This document shows positions 9,244 to 20,841 of a DNA stretch of 64,000 nucleotides, one piece after another. The notes under the pieces were generated by a model that did no database searches, was not told the origin of the DNA, and worked only from the letters and a program-made list of their open reading frames with translations. Origin of the DNA: Bacillus andreraoultii (GTDB lineage Bacteria > Bacillota > Bacilli > Bacillales > Caldibacillaceae); contig NZ_LN868936.1 in assembly GCF_001244735.1 (NCBI RefSeq), forward strand, positions 79,526 through 143,525. Reading direction: 5' to 3'. The translations under genes and the position numbers were made by a program. How positions within the stretch are numbered: position 1 is the stretch's first letter; every line of letters starts with the position of its first letter.

Positions 9244-9612
9244 TCATTTCGCTATTCTTGTTAAAATTTCCTCTCTTAACACAACTGCGTGATTATGCAC
9301 TTCATCTTTCGCACCAAATAAAAGGATGATGTCATTATCTTTAAGAAGACGACATATTTCATCTACCTTATTCGATTTCACCTCATCATTTCGTAATTCT
9401 TGAATATAACGCTCGCTGAAGTCTGGGAACTTATCAGGCTCGTGACCAAACCATTTTCTCAAATCCGGACTTGGAGCAACTTCCTTAAACCAAAAGTCAA
9501 GTTGAGCATCTTCCTTCTTAATTCCGCGGGGCCAGAGGCGGTCGATGAGGATGCGAAGACCTTCTGGATGTACACACTTTTCATAAACTCTTTGTAATAA
9601 AATTTGATTCAT
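9244..9612 (-). CDS. DUF488 family protein (YeaO-like)
   Basis: 122 residues, full length for the short DUF488/YeaO-like family. Visible family-type features are VYE near the N-terminus, the LIDRLWPRGIKKE segment around residue 22-34, WF with the KWFGHEPDKF region in the middle, and LLFGAKDEVHNHAVVLRE near the C-terminus. The biochemical function of the family is not established. It is a single gene with its own weak ribosome site (GAAGGAAG), set between the chemoreceptor and the galactanase, and shows no obvious link to sugar metabolism. Confidence 0.8.
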   Translation of the reverse strand: MNQILLQRVYEKCVHPEGLRILIDRLWPRGIKKEDAQLDFWFKEVAPSPDLRKWFGHEPDKFPDFSERYIQELRNDEVKSNKVDEICRLLKDNDIILLFGAKDEVHNHAVVLREEILTRIAK

Positions 9613-9640
9613 TTTATAGCTTCTTCCTTCTTTTTAAAAG

Positions 9641-9790
9641 TGACTGGAACAAAAGAGAAATTTTTAAAGAATATTAGAATCATTTACAGGAGGTTTAAGT
9701 AGGTTCAAGAAATATCATTCGCTTTGCGCGGCGGCTTAAACCTCATTTTGTTCATCCTTACAGAAAACTTCTAGAAATGTCCCAGCTTAA
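9641..9790. repeat. Intergenic inverted-repeat element with CTGGGACA-type ends
   Basis: Outer ends resemble each other in opposite orientation: GACTGGAACAAAAGAGAAAT on the left and, read on the minus strand, GCTGGGACATTTCTAGAAG on the right. Inside is a perfect 10-bp inverted repeat GAGGTTTAAG (9690-9699) / CTTAAACCTC (9735-9744). A related word, GCTAGGACAGAAATAAAT, appears at 35873-35890. CTGGGACA-type short intergenic repeats are common in Firmicutes. The internal stem may also act as the terminator of the galactanase gene. Confidence 0.45.
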
Positions 9791-9797
9791 ATATTTT

Positions 9798-12644
<2,847 letters not shown>

Positions 12645-12669
12645 TTATAGAGATATATCCTCAATTCAT

Positions 12670-12683
12670 TGAATGCGCTTACG
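12670..12683. promoter_or_regulatory. Weak cre-like site upstream of ganB
   Basis: TGAATGCGCTTACG resembles the cre consensus with two mismatches. It lies about 50 bp upstream of the galactanase start and after the ganA terminator, where a ganB promoter would be expected. Confidence 0.3.
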
Positions 12684-12690
12684 ATCATCT

Positions 12691-12740
12691 AAAAAAAAAA
12701 CACCCATTCTAAACTACTAACACAGTTTTCGAATGGGTGT
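12691..12740 (-). terminator. Rho-independent terminator after ganA
   Basis: On the minus strand ACACCCATTC pairs with GAATGGGTGT and is followed by ten T residues (the A run at 12691-12700). It is a strong hairpin just downstream of the ganA stop and separates ganA from ganB. Confidence 0.9.
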
Positions 12741-12768
12741 AAGATCTAGGATGAGTAGGTGGATAAGT

Positions 12769-14829
12769 CTATCTTGTCTCGTCGACTATTTTCACTTCAT
12801 ATATACCAAGTTCTACTTGACCTTTTAATTCTTCTTTAGTTATTACATCTCTAACAGGTTGATCAAAGAAAATCATTTGCTGCCTTTCAGTGAAGTTCAT
12901 AACAAAAATATAATTTTTCTCATGATCTTGTCTTACTTGAACAGAAACACCTTTTCCATGTTTAACAGAAACAACTGGCTTAATAGACAGCTCTTCCATC
13001 AATCCTGAATAAAATTCTTCGTGGAATGAATGTTCTAGTCTACCACCAATATAGTAGGCTTTCCCTTTTCCAAATGAATGACTTGTAACCGCAGGTGTTC
13101 CAGCATAGAAATCTTGGTCATAACTTCCCTCAACCGTTGCACCTTTTACGTCAATGATTGTTGCGTAGTCTTTTAACGTATAAGTCTTTCCATTGTAGTG
13201 AACACGATTTTCATCTTTCGGATAATACGTATCTGTTTCTACAGGGTTAATTCCAAAAACTTCCTGCAAATCTGGATGCCAACCACCTAAATAAGTTAAA
13301 TCATGTTCGTTCACGATCCCACTTATATAGGTCATAACTAATTTTCCACCGTTTGCAACGTATTCTTTCAAACGGGCAATGGTTTCTTCATTTATTAAGT
13401 AGAGCATAGGTACAATTAATAACTTATAACTTGAGAAATCGTGTTCTTTCGTAATGACATCAACTGGTATATCATTTTCCCAGAATGTTCGATAATGCTC
13501 TTGTAATGTTTGTGGATATCGTTTCGTATCCAAACCATAACCTTGAGCGTCATTCAACGCCCAATTGCTCTCCCAATCATAAAGGATTGCAACATCAGCG
13601 GGACGGTTTGTACCGACAACATCACTTAACTTTTCTAGCGTTTCCCCTACTTTTGCCACTTCTTTAAATACACGGTTATTTGGACTATTATCATGATCAA
13701 CAACGGCACCATGAAACTTCTCAGACGAACCACGTGATTTTCTCCATTGGAAATACATCACACTATCCGAACCATGTGCAACCATTTGTAGTGATGATAA
13801 CAAATGCATCCCTGGACGTTTAGCTTTATTTACAGAATGCCAGTTAACAAGACTTGGTGTTGATTCCAATAGAAGAAATGGCTGCTGTTTTAAACTTCTA
13901 TACAAGTCATCGATAAAACCAACTTTCATCGCTAAATCAGCAGTTGATTCCCAATCATTATGCCATGCTGGGTAGGCATCCCAACTAATCACATCGACGT
14001 GTTTCGCAAATTTACTATAGTCCAAACTTTGGAATGGAATAAGATCAAATGTATCTGCCATGAAGTTTGTAGTAACTGGTATATTTGGTGTGATTTCTCT
14101 CAGTGGTACAATTTCATTTTCAAAGAAAGAGATTGTCTGATCAGTAACAAAACGTTTCCAGTCAAGCGTCAAACCATGTACAGCATTTTCCCCAATTGGT
14201 GAAGGTGATTCAATTTGTGACCAGTCAGAAATGGTATGACTCCAGAAAGGTCCCCACCATGCATCATTTAAAGCTTTCAAATCATTATTATATTTTTCTT
14301 TCAACCAATTACGAAAATCCTCTTGACATAAATCGCAATGACATTCGCCACCGTATTCGTTTGAAACATGCCACATTAATAACGCAGGGTGTTTACCGTA
14401 CCGTTCAGCAAGCATACGGTTCATTTTTTGCGTCTTTTCCCGATAAACTGGTGAAGTAAAACAATGATTATGACGTCCTCCGTGAAGTTGCTTTTGACGG
14501 TATTCATTTACTCTCAATACTTCAGGATACTTTTGGGACATCCAAGCAGGTCGCGCCCCACTTGGTGTCGCTAATATGACTCGGCCACCAATCTTGTAAA
14601 TGTTATCAATAATTTGGTCCAGCCATTCAAAATTGTAAACTCCTTCTTTTGGCTCCAACGTACTCCATGCAAAGATTCCAACTGAAAATGCATTTGTATG
14701 AGCTAACTGCATGAGCCGAATATCATCATTTAATATATCAGGTCGGTCTAACCATTGATCTGGATTATAATCACCCCCATGCAACATAAACTTCGCATCT
14801 GTTACATAAGTTTTATCAAAGTTGTTCAT
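12769..14829 (-). CDS. ganA: GH42 beta-galactosidase
   Basis: 686 residues from the ATG at 14829, close to the 687 of B. subtilis GanA. This start follows AAAGGAG at about 5 bases; an in-frame ATG 39 bp upstream overlaps the ganQ gene and lacks a site. The GH42 (beta/alpha)8 domain carries acid/base Glu158 in SNEYG and nucleophile Glu322 in LLLESTPS, followed by a trimerisation domain and a C-terminal beta-domain. The CHCDLC cluster plus CFTS Cys match the zinc-binding Cys of the family. No signal peptide. It hydrolyses galacto-oligosaccharides brought in by GanSPQ to galactose. Confidence 0.95.
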   Translation of the reverse strand: MNNFDKTYVTDAKFMLHGGDYNPDQWLDRPDILNDDIRLMQLAHTNAFSVGIFAWSTLEPKEGVYNFEWLDQIIDNIYKIGGRVILATPSGARPAWMSQKYPEVLRVNEYRQKQLHGGRHNHCFTSPVYREKTQKMNRMLAERYGKHPALLMWHVSNEYGGECHCDLCQEDFRNWLKEKYNNDLKALNDAWWGPFWSHTISDWSQIESPSPIGENAVHGLTLDWKRFVTDQTISFFENEIVPLREITPNIPVTTNFMADTFDLIPFQSLDYSKFAKHVDVISWDAYPAWHNDWESTADLAMKVGFIDDLYRSLKQQPFLLLESTPSLVNWHSVNKAKRPGMHLLSSLQMVAHGSDSVMYFQWRKSRGSSEKFHGAVVDHDNSPNNRVFKEVAKVGETLEKLSDVVGTNRPADVAILYDWESNWALNDAQGYGLDTKRYPQTLQEHYRTFWENDIPVDVITKEHDFSSYKLLIVPMLYLINEETIARLKEYVANGGKLVMTYISGIVNEHDLTYLGGWHPDLQEVFGINPVETDTYYPKDENRVHYNGKTYTLKDYATIIDVKGATVEGSYDQDFYAGTPAVTSHSFGKGKAYYIGGRLEHSFHEEFYSGLMEELSIKPVVSVKHGKGVSVQVRQDHEKNYIFVMNFTERQQMIFFDQPVRDVITKEELKGQVELGIYEVKIVDETR

Positions 14830-14851
14830 TTTTAAGCTCCTTTTCAATAAA

Positions 14852-15703
14852 TTATCCCTTCGTACCACCAGCAGTTAATCCGCTAACAAATTGTTTTTGT
14901 AATATTAGGAAGACAACAGCAATTGGTATACTTATTAAAATCGCTCCTGCTGCAAAAGTAGTATAACTTGCTCCCATAACATCGTTAACTAATTTATACA
15001 ACCCAATTGGTAATGTATAAGATTCAGGTGTTCTAAGAATTGTTGAAGATAGTACAAAATCACCCAACGGACCTGTAAACCCGTTCATCGCCACAACTGC
15101 AAGCATCGGTCTAGATAAAGGCATAATTATTTGAAAAAATATTCTCGTGCTACTTGCACCATCAATTTTTGCACTTTCATCTAGATCTATCGGAATCGAA
15201 TCCATGTAACCCTTCATTAGATAAGTATTCATCGGGATTTGTCCACCGATATAAAGTAAAATTAATAACCAATGATTATTCATTAAACCTAACATTTGCG
15301 CTAAAACGAATAACGCAACGAGTGCCGAAAATTGTGGTATCATTTGTAAGAGTAAAAATAACATTAACCCATTTTTTCTTCCTTTAAACTTAAAACGGGA
15401 AAAAGCGTATGCAGTAAAGGAAACTGTAATGAGCGAGCCGACCATTGTAAATATACTAATCTTCAGCGAATTCATAAACCAATGACCATATTGAAGACTC
15501 TCTTTACCTGCAAACAGTTCCCTATAATGCTCTAAAGTTGGACTTTTCGGAATAATAGAAGTACTGATAAGACTATTACCCGGATTGAAACTAGCGCCTA
15601 TTGTCCAAAGTAACGGGTATATGATTATCACCATTACAATAGCTATGATTAGATAGGTAGCTCCCAAACCTATATTCCTTCTTGCTTTTGAACTTAGATG
15701 CAT
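14852..15703 (-). CDS. ganQ: Galacto-oligosaccharide ABC permease GanQ
   Basis: 283 residues, MalG-like, six membrane segments, with the ATPase-docking loop DLDESAKIDGASSTRIFFQI. The ATG lies 8 bases after AGGAGG, and that site overlaps the end of ganP (3 bp gap), so the two are translationally coupled. With GanP it forms the membrane channel of the galactan-oligosaccharide importer. Assignment rests on the complete gan gene order shared with B. subtilis. Confidence 0.93.
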   Translation of the reverse strand: MHLSSKARRNIGLGATYLIIAIVMVIIIYPLLWTIGASFNPGNSLISTSIIPKSPTLEHYRELFAGKESLQYGHWFMNSLKISIFTMVGSLITVSFTAYAFSRFKFKGRKNGLMLFLLLQMIPQFSALVALFVLAQMLGLMNNHWLLILLYIGGQIPMNTYLMKGYMDSIPIDLDESAKIDGASSTRIFFQIIMPLSRPMLAVVAMNGFTGPLGDFVLSSTILRTPESYTLPIGLYKLVNDVMGASYTTFAAGAILISIPIAVVFLILQKQFVSGLTAGGTKG

Positions 15704-15706
15704 GAG

Positions 15707-16963
15707 TTACACCTCCTCTTTAAACGAATTCGTTCTCCTGAATTGCCATAATGCAATTGCAATAACGAAGATAGAGAGTAAAATCGTTAAAGCTGCAGCT
15801 AAGGCATATTGACTTGATTGCATTGTTAATTTGTATATCCAGGATACAAGAATATCTGTACCTCCAGCAGTTGAGCCAGGTACTGCAGGTCCACCACCGT
15901 TAAATAGGTAAATAATATTAAAGTTATTAAAGTTAAATGTGTACTGCGTAATAATAATTGGTGCCATCGCTATCAAAATAAGCGGTAATGTAATATGTCT
16001 AAACTTCTTGAACGCTGATGCACCATCAATCGTTGCAGCCTCATATAAATCAGATGGAATTGATTGTAAGACTCCTGTTGTTACAATGAAAATATAAGGG
16101 AATCCCAACCAGCCTTGCATTGCTAGTAAGGCAATTCTTGTCCATTGTGCATTCGTCATCCATGGTATCGGATCAATACCTAACATTGCTAAAATATCAT
16201 TATTAATCGCACCGAACGTATCATTAAATAGCCCAGCAAAGATTAAAATTGTTACAAATCCAGGGACAGCCCAAGGTAAAATTAATACCGTACGAATTAA
16301 ACCTTTGAAGCGAATTCCTTTTTGATTAACTAACACTGCCATAAAGATTCCAAGTGCTACTTGTAACGTTGATGCAACTAACGTCCATACAATTGTCCAA
16401 CCTAATACATCGAAAAATGTTGAACGCCAAATATCTACGGTAAATATATTTTTAAATGTTTGTAAACCTACCCAATCTACTAATTTAGCTGGAGGTGAAT
16501 GGTATAAGTCGTAGTTTGTAAATGCTAAAGCAAAACTAAAAAGAATTGGAAAAATGACAGCAAAAATTAAAATAAATAATGAAGGACCACTAACCACATA
16601 AGGATAGCCTTGTTCAATTAAATTATGATATTGTTCTTTTAATGAACTTACTGGTTTATTTTCGTCCCTCAATTTACCATTTTTGTAAGCATCTCTAAAG
16701 TTCATGTAATATATAGCTAGTCCAAAACACGATACGATAATCGCAATAATCCCTTCTGCTAAGAGAAAAATTGAATTATCACGTGGCACCTCTGTTCCTA
16801 AAGTAAAGATCCCCCAAAGCCCCATATTCAATAGATCACCAAAGGCTAAGAAAAAAGCAATTGTTACGATTAAATAGATAAGACCTTTAATAATTTGTTT
16901 ATTATAAAATTGTCCGAAACCTGGAACTATGGATAATAATGTAGCAATTTTCCGATGCTGCAT
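15707..16963 (-). CDS. ganP: Galacto-oligosaccharide ABC permease GanP
   Basis: 418 residues, the same length as B. subtilis GanP. It is a MalF-type permease with an extended N-terminus: two early hydrophobic segments (about 10-75) precede the permease domain (about 100-410). The EAA loop is DLYEAATIDGASAFKKFRHI. GAAGGTG precedes the ATG. It follows ganS after 145 bp containing a hairpin, which would favour higher production of the binding protein. Confidence 0.94.
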   Translation of the reverse strand: MQHRKIATLLSIVPGFGQFYNKQIIKGLIYLIVTIAFFLAFGDLLNMGLWGIFTLGTEVPRDNSIFLLAEGIIAIIVSCFGLAIYYMNFRDAYKNGKLRDENKPVSSLKEQYHNLIEQGYPYVVSGPSLFILIFAVIFPILFSFALAFTNYDLYHSPPAKLVDWVGLQTFKNIFTVDIWRSTFFDVLGWTIVWTLVASTLQVALGIFMAVLVNQKGIRFKGLIRTVLILPWAVPGFVTILIFAGLFNDTFGAINNDILAMLGIDPIPWMTNAQWTRIALLAMQGWLGFPYIFIVTTGVLQSIPSDLYEAATIDGASAFKKFRHITLPLILIAMAPIIITQYTFNFNNFNIIYLFNGGGPAVPGSTAGGTDILVSWIYKLTMQSSQYALAAALTILLSIFVIAIALWQFRRTNSFKEEV

Positions 16964-17056
16964 TTCTTTTCACCTTCTTTATTATCTTCACAATTATTAC
17001 TCATAAGGAAAAACAACATTTCATTTGGAGAAGGAACGATAAATTCGGTAAAAGAA

Positions 17057-17092
17057 GAATAGCATCAACACAGATAATCATTGATGCCATTC
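17057..17092 (-). terminator. Hairpin between ganS and ganP
   Basis: GAATGGCATCAATG and TTGATGCTATTC (minus strand) form an imperfect stem of about 12 bp just after the ganS stop. It is followed by a short T-rich stretch. It is likely an attenuator or 3' stabiliser that raises the ratio of GanS to GanPQ, as seen at many binding-protein genes. Confidence 0.6.
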
Positions 17093-17108
17093 TTTATTTT
17101 TATTTCAA

Positions 17109-18386
17109 TTATTTGCTGGCATTATTTGCTTCGATTTGACCTTTAATTGTTTCTACTGCTTGATTAAGCGCGTCTTTTGGTTGTGCCTTTCCAGTTGCAA
17201 TTGTTTGTAATGCAGCATCAATTGGTTTCCAAACTTGGTTCATTGCCGGAATATTCGGTGTTAATTCGGCATATTGAGATTGTGCTGCAACAGCTTTAGC
17301 AACTTCACTTTCAGTTACAATAGGATCATTAGCGAGTGCTTTAACAGCAGGTACTTCCTTCGTAATTTCATAACGAGTTTTCGAATTTTCCTCATTTGCT
17401 AAGAAAGCAACAAGTTTTTCAGCTAATTCTGGATTTTTTGAGTAAGAACTCACATTATAACTTTTCACTCCAACAAACGAACTCATATGCTCACCATTCG
17501 GTAATAATGGAAGTTCAACAATCCCAAAATTAATACCTGCTTTTGCAAAAGGTTCTACATTCCATGGTCCTGAGATAACTGCAGCTGCTTTTCCTTCTGA
17601 GAATAAGCTATCTAAAACATTTATACCTTGTTCACCGATAATACCAGCTGGGAAAATACCATCTTTATAAAACTTACTAAAATAATTTGCGGCTTCAATC
17701 GCACCTTTATTATTTAACCCAATATCATTTGCATTAAATCCACCATTGTCATCTTTACCAAAAATATAACCACCATACCCACTCATAATACCTTGTGCAT
17801 AATAGATTTGGTCAAATAAAGCTAGAAATCCATAATTCGTACCATCAGTTAATTTTTTCGATAAATCATACCATTCATCTAAACTTTTAGGTAATTTGTC
17901 TTCAGAAACAATATTTTTATTATAGAAAAGAACGGTCGTCTCAACTGCTTTTGGTAGTCCATATACTTTTCCATCAACCGTTTGAGATTCCATTGCAACA
18001 TCCGTATAAATCGATTTCACATCGTCACCAACGTTTAATTCTTTAATTAAACCTTCAGTAACAGCTGTTCCAATTTGGTCACCTGCCATTGTTAAAACAT
18101 CCGGTCCAGTTCCCGCAGGTCCATCTAATCGTAAATCTTCTATTTGTTTGGCATAGTTCTTTTCAACAATTTTTATCTTTACATTATTATCTTTCTCGAA
18201 CTTTGCAATGGCATCCTTAATACCATCAGACTTCTCTATATCTTCCCATACAAGTAAGTCATATCCTTTGTTGTCTGATGCTTTTTCCTTTTCTTTCCCT
18301 GAATCTGAATCACTTGGTCCACACCCTACTAGTGCAAGACTTAAAGCTAAACCACTGATAACCCCTAATAGTTTTTTACTCTTCAT
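17109..18386 (-). CDS. ganS: Galacto-oligosaccharide-binding lipoprotein GanS (CycB)
   Basis: 425 residues from the second in-frame ATG (18386), which lies 12 bases after AAAGGG; the first ATG (18398) abuts that site and is unlikely. MalE-type solute-binding protein with a lipoprotein signal ending LVGC. First structural gene of ganSPQA, immediately after ganR. It captures beta-1,4-galacto-oligosaccharides released by the secreted galactanase. Upstream are three copies of TTTTACTAA and a cre-like site, indicating induction through GanR and glucose repression. Confidence 0.93.
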   Translation of the reverse strand: MKSKKLLGVISGLALSLALVGCGPSDSDSGKEKEKASDNKGYDLLVWEDIEKSDGIKDAIAKFEKDNNVKIKIVEKNYAKQIEDLRLDGPAGTGPDVLTMAGDQIGTAVTEGLIKELNVGDDVKSIYTDVAMESQTVDGKVYGLPKAVETTVLFYNKNIVSEDKLPKSLDEWYDLSKKLTDGTNYGFLALFDQIYYAQGIMSGYGGYIFGKDDNGGFNANDIGLNNKGAIEAANYFSKFYKDGIFPAGIIGEQGINVLDSLFSEGKAAAVISGPWNVEPFAKAGINFGIVELPLLPNGEHMSSFVGVKSYNVSSYSKNPELAEKLVAFLANEENSKTRYEITKEVPAVKALANDPIVTESEVAKAVAAQSQYAELTPNIPAMNQVWKPIDAALQTIATGKAQPKDALNQAVETIKGQIEANNASK

Positions 18387-18424
18387 TATAGTTAGCATCC
18401 CTTTCTATATTTTTATTAAACTAC

Positions 18425-18438
18425 TGAAAGCGTTTTAC
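18425..18438. promoter_or_regulatory. cre-like site at ganS promoter
   Basis: TGAAAGCGTTTTAC matches the cre consensus except at the last two positions. It overlaps the first TTTTACTAA copy, so CcpA and GanR binding could compete here. Confidence 0.4.
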
Positions 18439-18511
18439 TAAATTAAATATACCACGATAGATAAAATATGTAAATAAAAATTTTACTAATTATGCATAAA
18501 TATTTTACTAA
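18433..18511. promoter_or_regulatory. Array of three TTTTACTAA words, candidate GanR operators
   Basis: TTTTACTAA occurs at 18433-18441, 18481-18489 and 18503-18511 in the ganS upstream region. The third is preceded by ATAAATA, giving 12 of 16 matches to the perfect palindrome AGTAAAATATTTTACT found upstream of ganR at 19629-19644. GanR is a LacI-family repressor, which normally binds such inverted repeats. Confidence 0.55.
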
Positions 18512-18542
18512 AATGATTTGTTGCCTTTTTAACATAAGTAAA

Positions 18543-18571
18543 CCCACAGCTTATTTGGAACAAACTGTGGG
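18543..18571 (-). terminator. Hairpin after ganR
   Basis: CCCACAG and CTGTGGG form a 7-bp GC-rich stem about 20 bp beyond the ganR stop. Only a short TTTA tract follows on the minus strand, so termination may be partial and allow readthrough into ganS. Confidence 0.6.
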
Positions 18572-18591
18572 AATGATTACCTTCTATTTGC

Positions 18592-19581
18592 TCATGTACT
18601 TTTTCGTAAAATCAGTTCAGACCCTATATACAACGTCTTAACTACTTTTCTTTTATTTGTTTTTTGCTCAAGTAATAATTCAATTGCACTTTTACAAATT
18701 TCCTTAATATCAATATGAAAGGTCGTTAATGGTGGCGAGACATACTTTGCAATACTTATATTATTTATACTAATGATACTTACCCTCTTTGGAATCGAGA
18801 TACCGCTTTCGTTTAGCGCTTGTAAGCTTCCGACCGCTATTGGATCTGCCGCAATGAAAAAAGCTGTCGGTAAGTTTTCCCCTAGCTTATTAATTGCTTT
18901 TTTCATTAAATTATAGCCATTTTCCACTTGGAATCCACGGTGGACAAATATATAGTCTTCATTTAGTAAATTTTTTTCCTGCAAATAACTTCTAAACCGT
19001 TTTTCACGGATATCTAACTCTTCCTGATCCGAATCTGGATTATGATATGTCCCTCCAATGAAGCCAATTTCTGTATGACCATGATGAATAAAATAATCAA
19101 GGGCACTTTCCGTAATATAATTTAGGTCTGGACGAACAGAATCATAATACCCTGGCTCAGGAGAACTATCAATAAAAACCCCATAAGGTGTTAATTCCTT
19201 TAAATAGTTCAGTTCTCTAGACGAAAATGCCCCAACAGCTATAAATCCCTCTATATCTTTTGGGATAACTTCAATTCCTTGATTAATTTTATACACGTGC
19301 AAATCTACATTGTACTTCTTTGCAAATTGTTCAATTTCCAATCTGATCGTTTTAAAGTACACATCTTCCAATTCCTCTTTATCTGTGAGCCAATATAGGA
19401 AGGCGATATTTTTTATATGTGGTCTGACCGTCTTTTTACGATAATTTAATTGATCAGCTGCTTGATATATTTTTTCTCTTGTTTCATCTGAGACAGATAA
19501 AGTCGAGTCATTATTTAATACGCGTGATACTGTTGTGACCGAAAAGCCTGATAATTTCGCGACATCTTTAATTGTTGCCAT
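18592..19581 (-). CDS. ganR: LacI-family repressor of the galactan operon, GanR
   Basis: 329 residues (330 in B. subtilis). The N-terminal helix-turn-helix MATIKDVAKLSGFSVTTVSR and hinge helix (about 45-60) are followed by a periplasmic-binding-protein-like effector domain. It lies directly upstream of ganS in the same direction, as in B. subtilis, where GanR represses ganSPQAB until galactobiose is present. GGAGGG supports the ATG. The repeated TTTTACTA words upstream of both ganR and ganS suggest autoregulation as well as control of the operon. Confidence 0.93.
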   Translation of the reverse strand: MATIKDVAKLSGFSVTTVSRVLNNDSTLSVSDETREKIYQAADQLNYRKKTVRPHIKNIAFLYWLTDKEELEDVYFKTIRLEIEQFAKKYNVDLHVYKINQGIEVIPKDIEGFIAVGAFSSRELNYLKELTPYGVFIDSSPEPGYYDSVRPDLNYITESALDYFIHHGHTEIGFIGGTYHNPDSDQEELDIREKRFRSYLQEKNLLNEDYIFVHRGFQVENGYNLMKKAINKLGENLPTAFFIAADPIAVGSLQALNESGISIPKRVSIISINNISIAKYVSPPLTTFHIDIKEICKSAIELLLEQKTNKRKVVKTLYIGSELILRKST

Positions 19582-19628
19582 TGTTACCCTCCTACCTCAC
19601 CCTATTTCCATTTATTTGCGAAATAGAA

Positions 19629-19644
19629 AGTAAAATATTTTACT
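19629..19644. promoter_or_regulatory. Perfect palindrome upstream of ganR, candidate operator
   Basis: AGTAAAATATTTTACT is a perfect 16-bp palindrome 48 bp upstream of the ganR start. A further TTTTACTA follows at 19649-19656. The half-site is the same word repeated upstream of ganS, so both are probably GanR targets. Confidence 0.6.
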
Positions 19645-19754
19645 ATTATTTTACTACTTTTTCCTTCTAAATAAAACCCTTTCAATCATCTTTATCCATA
19701 TTATTTAAGATATAAATTCCTTTTATAATAGTAAACAAAGGCAACAGCCTAAAC

Positions 19755-19802
19755 AAAAAAACCCTAGTAACATGATTTACCATGAAATGCTACATAGGGT
19801 TT
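19755..19802 (-). terminator. Rho-independent terminator after the aldo/keto reductase gene
   Basis: AAACCCTA and TAGGGTTT form the stem, with partly complementary inner sequence, followed on the minus strand by a seven-T run. It lies 46 bp past the reductase stop. Confidence 0.85.
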
Positions 19803-19848
19803 CATTTGTTCATTGGGATTTATTAACCATATAGAGCTTTATTTCCTT

Positions 19849-20832
19849 TTAATAAGCCCCACGAATATGTTCATGAACTTCTTTCCAATAGAAGTCTTTT
19901 AAACGCTCCATGTCATCAAACGTGAAGCTTGGGACAGTTACTGCTGCTAAGTTATCTTCTACTTGTTTTACATTTTTGAAACCAGGGATAACTGAAGAAA
20001 TAGCTTCATGGTCCAAAATCCATCTTAAGGCCGCTCTTGTCATATTGCCACGTTCATCTGCAATCCAGCGTAATTGTTCACTTAACTCTACGCCCTTTTC
20101 AAAAGGGAGGCCAGCAAAAGTTTCACCAACATTGAATGCCTCACCATTTTGATTATAATGACGGTGATCATCCTTTTCAAAAGTCACGTGCTTTTTGAAT
20201 TTCCCTGTTAATAATCCACTAGCTAAAGGTACCCTTGCCAGAATACCGACCCCTTTTTCTAATGCAACTGGAAATAATTCTTCCACTGGTTTTTGCCTGA
20301 AAATATTAAAGATGACTTGAAGTGCATGAACATTTGGATTTTCCATACAGAACAATCCTTCTTCAACGGTTTCCACACTTACGCCATAATAACGGATTTT
20401 CCCCTCTTGTTTTAGTTTATCCAAGACAGTAAATACATCGGTATTCTTTAATATTTCTAGAGGTGGACAATGAATTTGATAGAGATCGACATATTCGCGG
20501 TTTAGCCGTTTTAAACTATTTTCTAAATATGTACGAACGGTTTTTTCACTATAGTTTTCCGGATCATGAATATCACCAGCCCGACAAAATTTTGTCGCGA
20601 TATGAATCGTATCTTCTTTTCCTTTTGTCGCCTTTGCCAGTAGCTCTTCACTGTGGCCGCTTCCATAAACATCCGCAGTATCAAAGAAATTAACGCCTGC
20701 TTCCATCGCACGTTCTAACCCTTTGAGTGCTTCCGTATCATCATGATTTCCCCAATCTCCACCGATTGCCCATGTACCAAAACTTAACTCACTAATCTTT
20801 AAATCGGTTGATCCTAAACGACTATAATTCAC
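19849..20832 (-). CDS. Aldo/keto reductase
   Basis: 327 residues from a GTG at 20832, 8 bases after AAGGTAGG; another GTG three codons upstream lies too close to that site. NAD(P)H-dependent (beta/alpha)8 oxidoreductase with the family tetrad: Asp and Tyr in FFDTADVYG, Lys in IATKF and His in YQIHCPP. It is encoded directly after the Gfo/Idh/MocA gene (the ribosome site overlaps that gene's stop), so the two probably act on one sugar or sugar derivative. Substrate is unknown. Confidence 0.88.
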   Translation of the reverse strand: MNYSRLGSTDLKISELSFGTWAIGGDWGNHDDTEALKGLERAMEAGVNFFDTADVYGSGHSEELLAKATKGKEDTIHIATKFCRAGDIHDPENYSEKTVRTYLENSLKRLNREYVDLYQIHCPPLEILKNTDVFTVLDKLKQEGKIRYYGVSVETVEEGLFCMENPNVHALQVIFNIFRQKPVEELFPVALEKGVGILARVPLASGLLTGKFKKHVTFEKDDHRHYNQNGEAFNVGETFAGLPFEKGVELSEQLRWIADERGNMTRAALRWILDHEAISSVIPGFKNVKQVEDNLAAVTVPSFTFDDMERLKDFYWKEVHEHIRGAY

Positions 20833-20841
20833 CCCTTGCAC

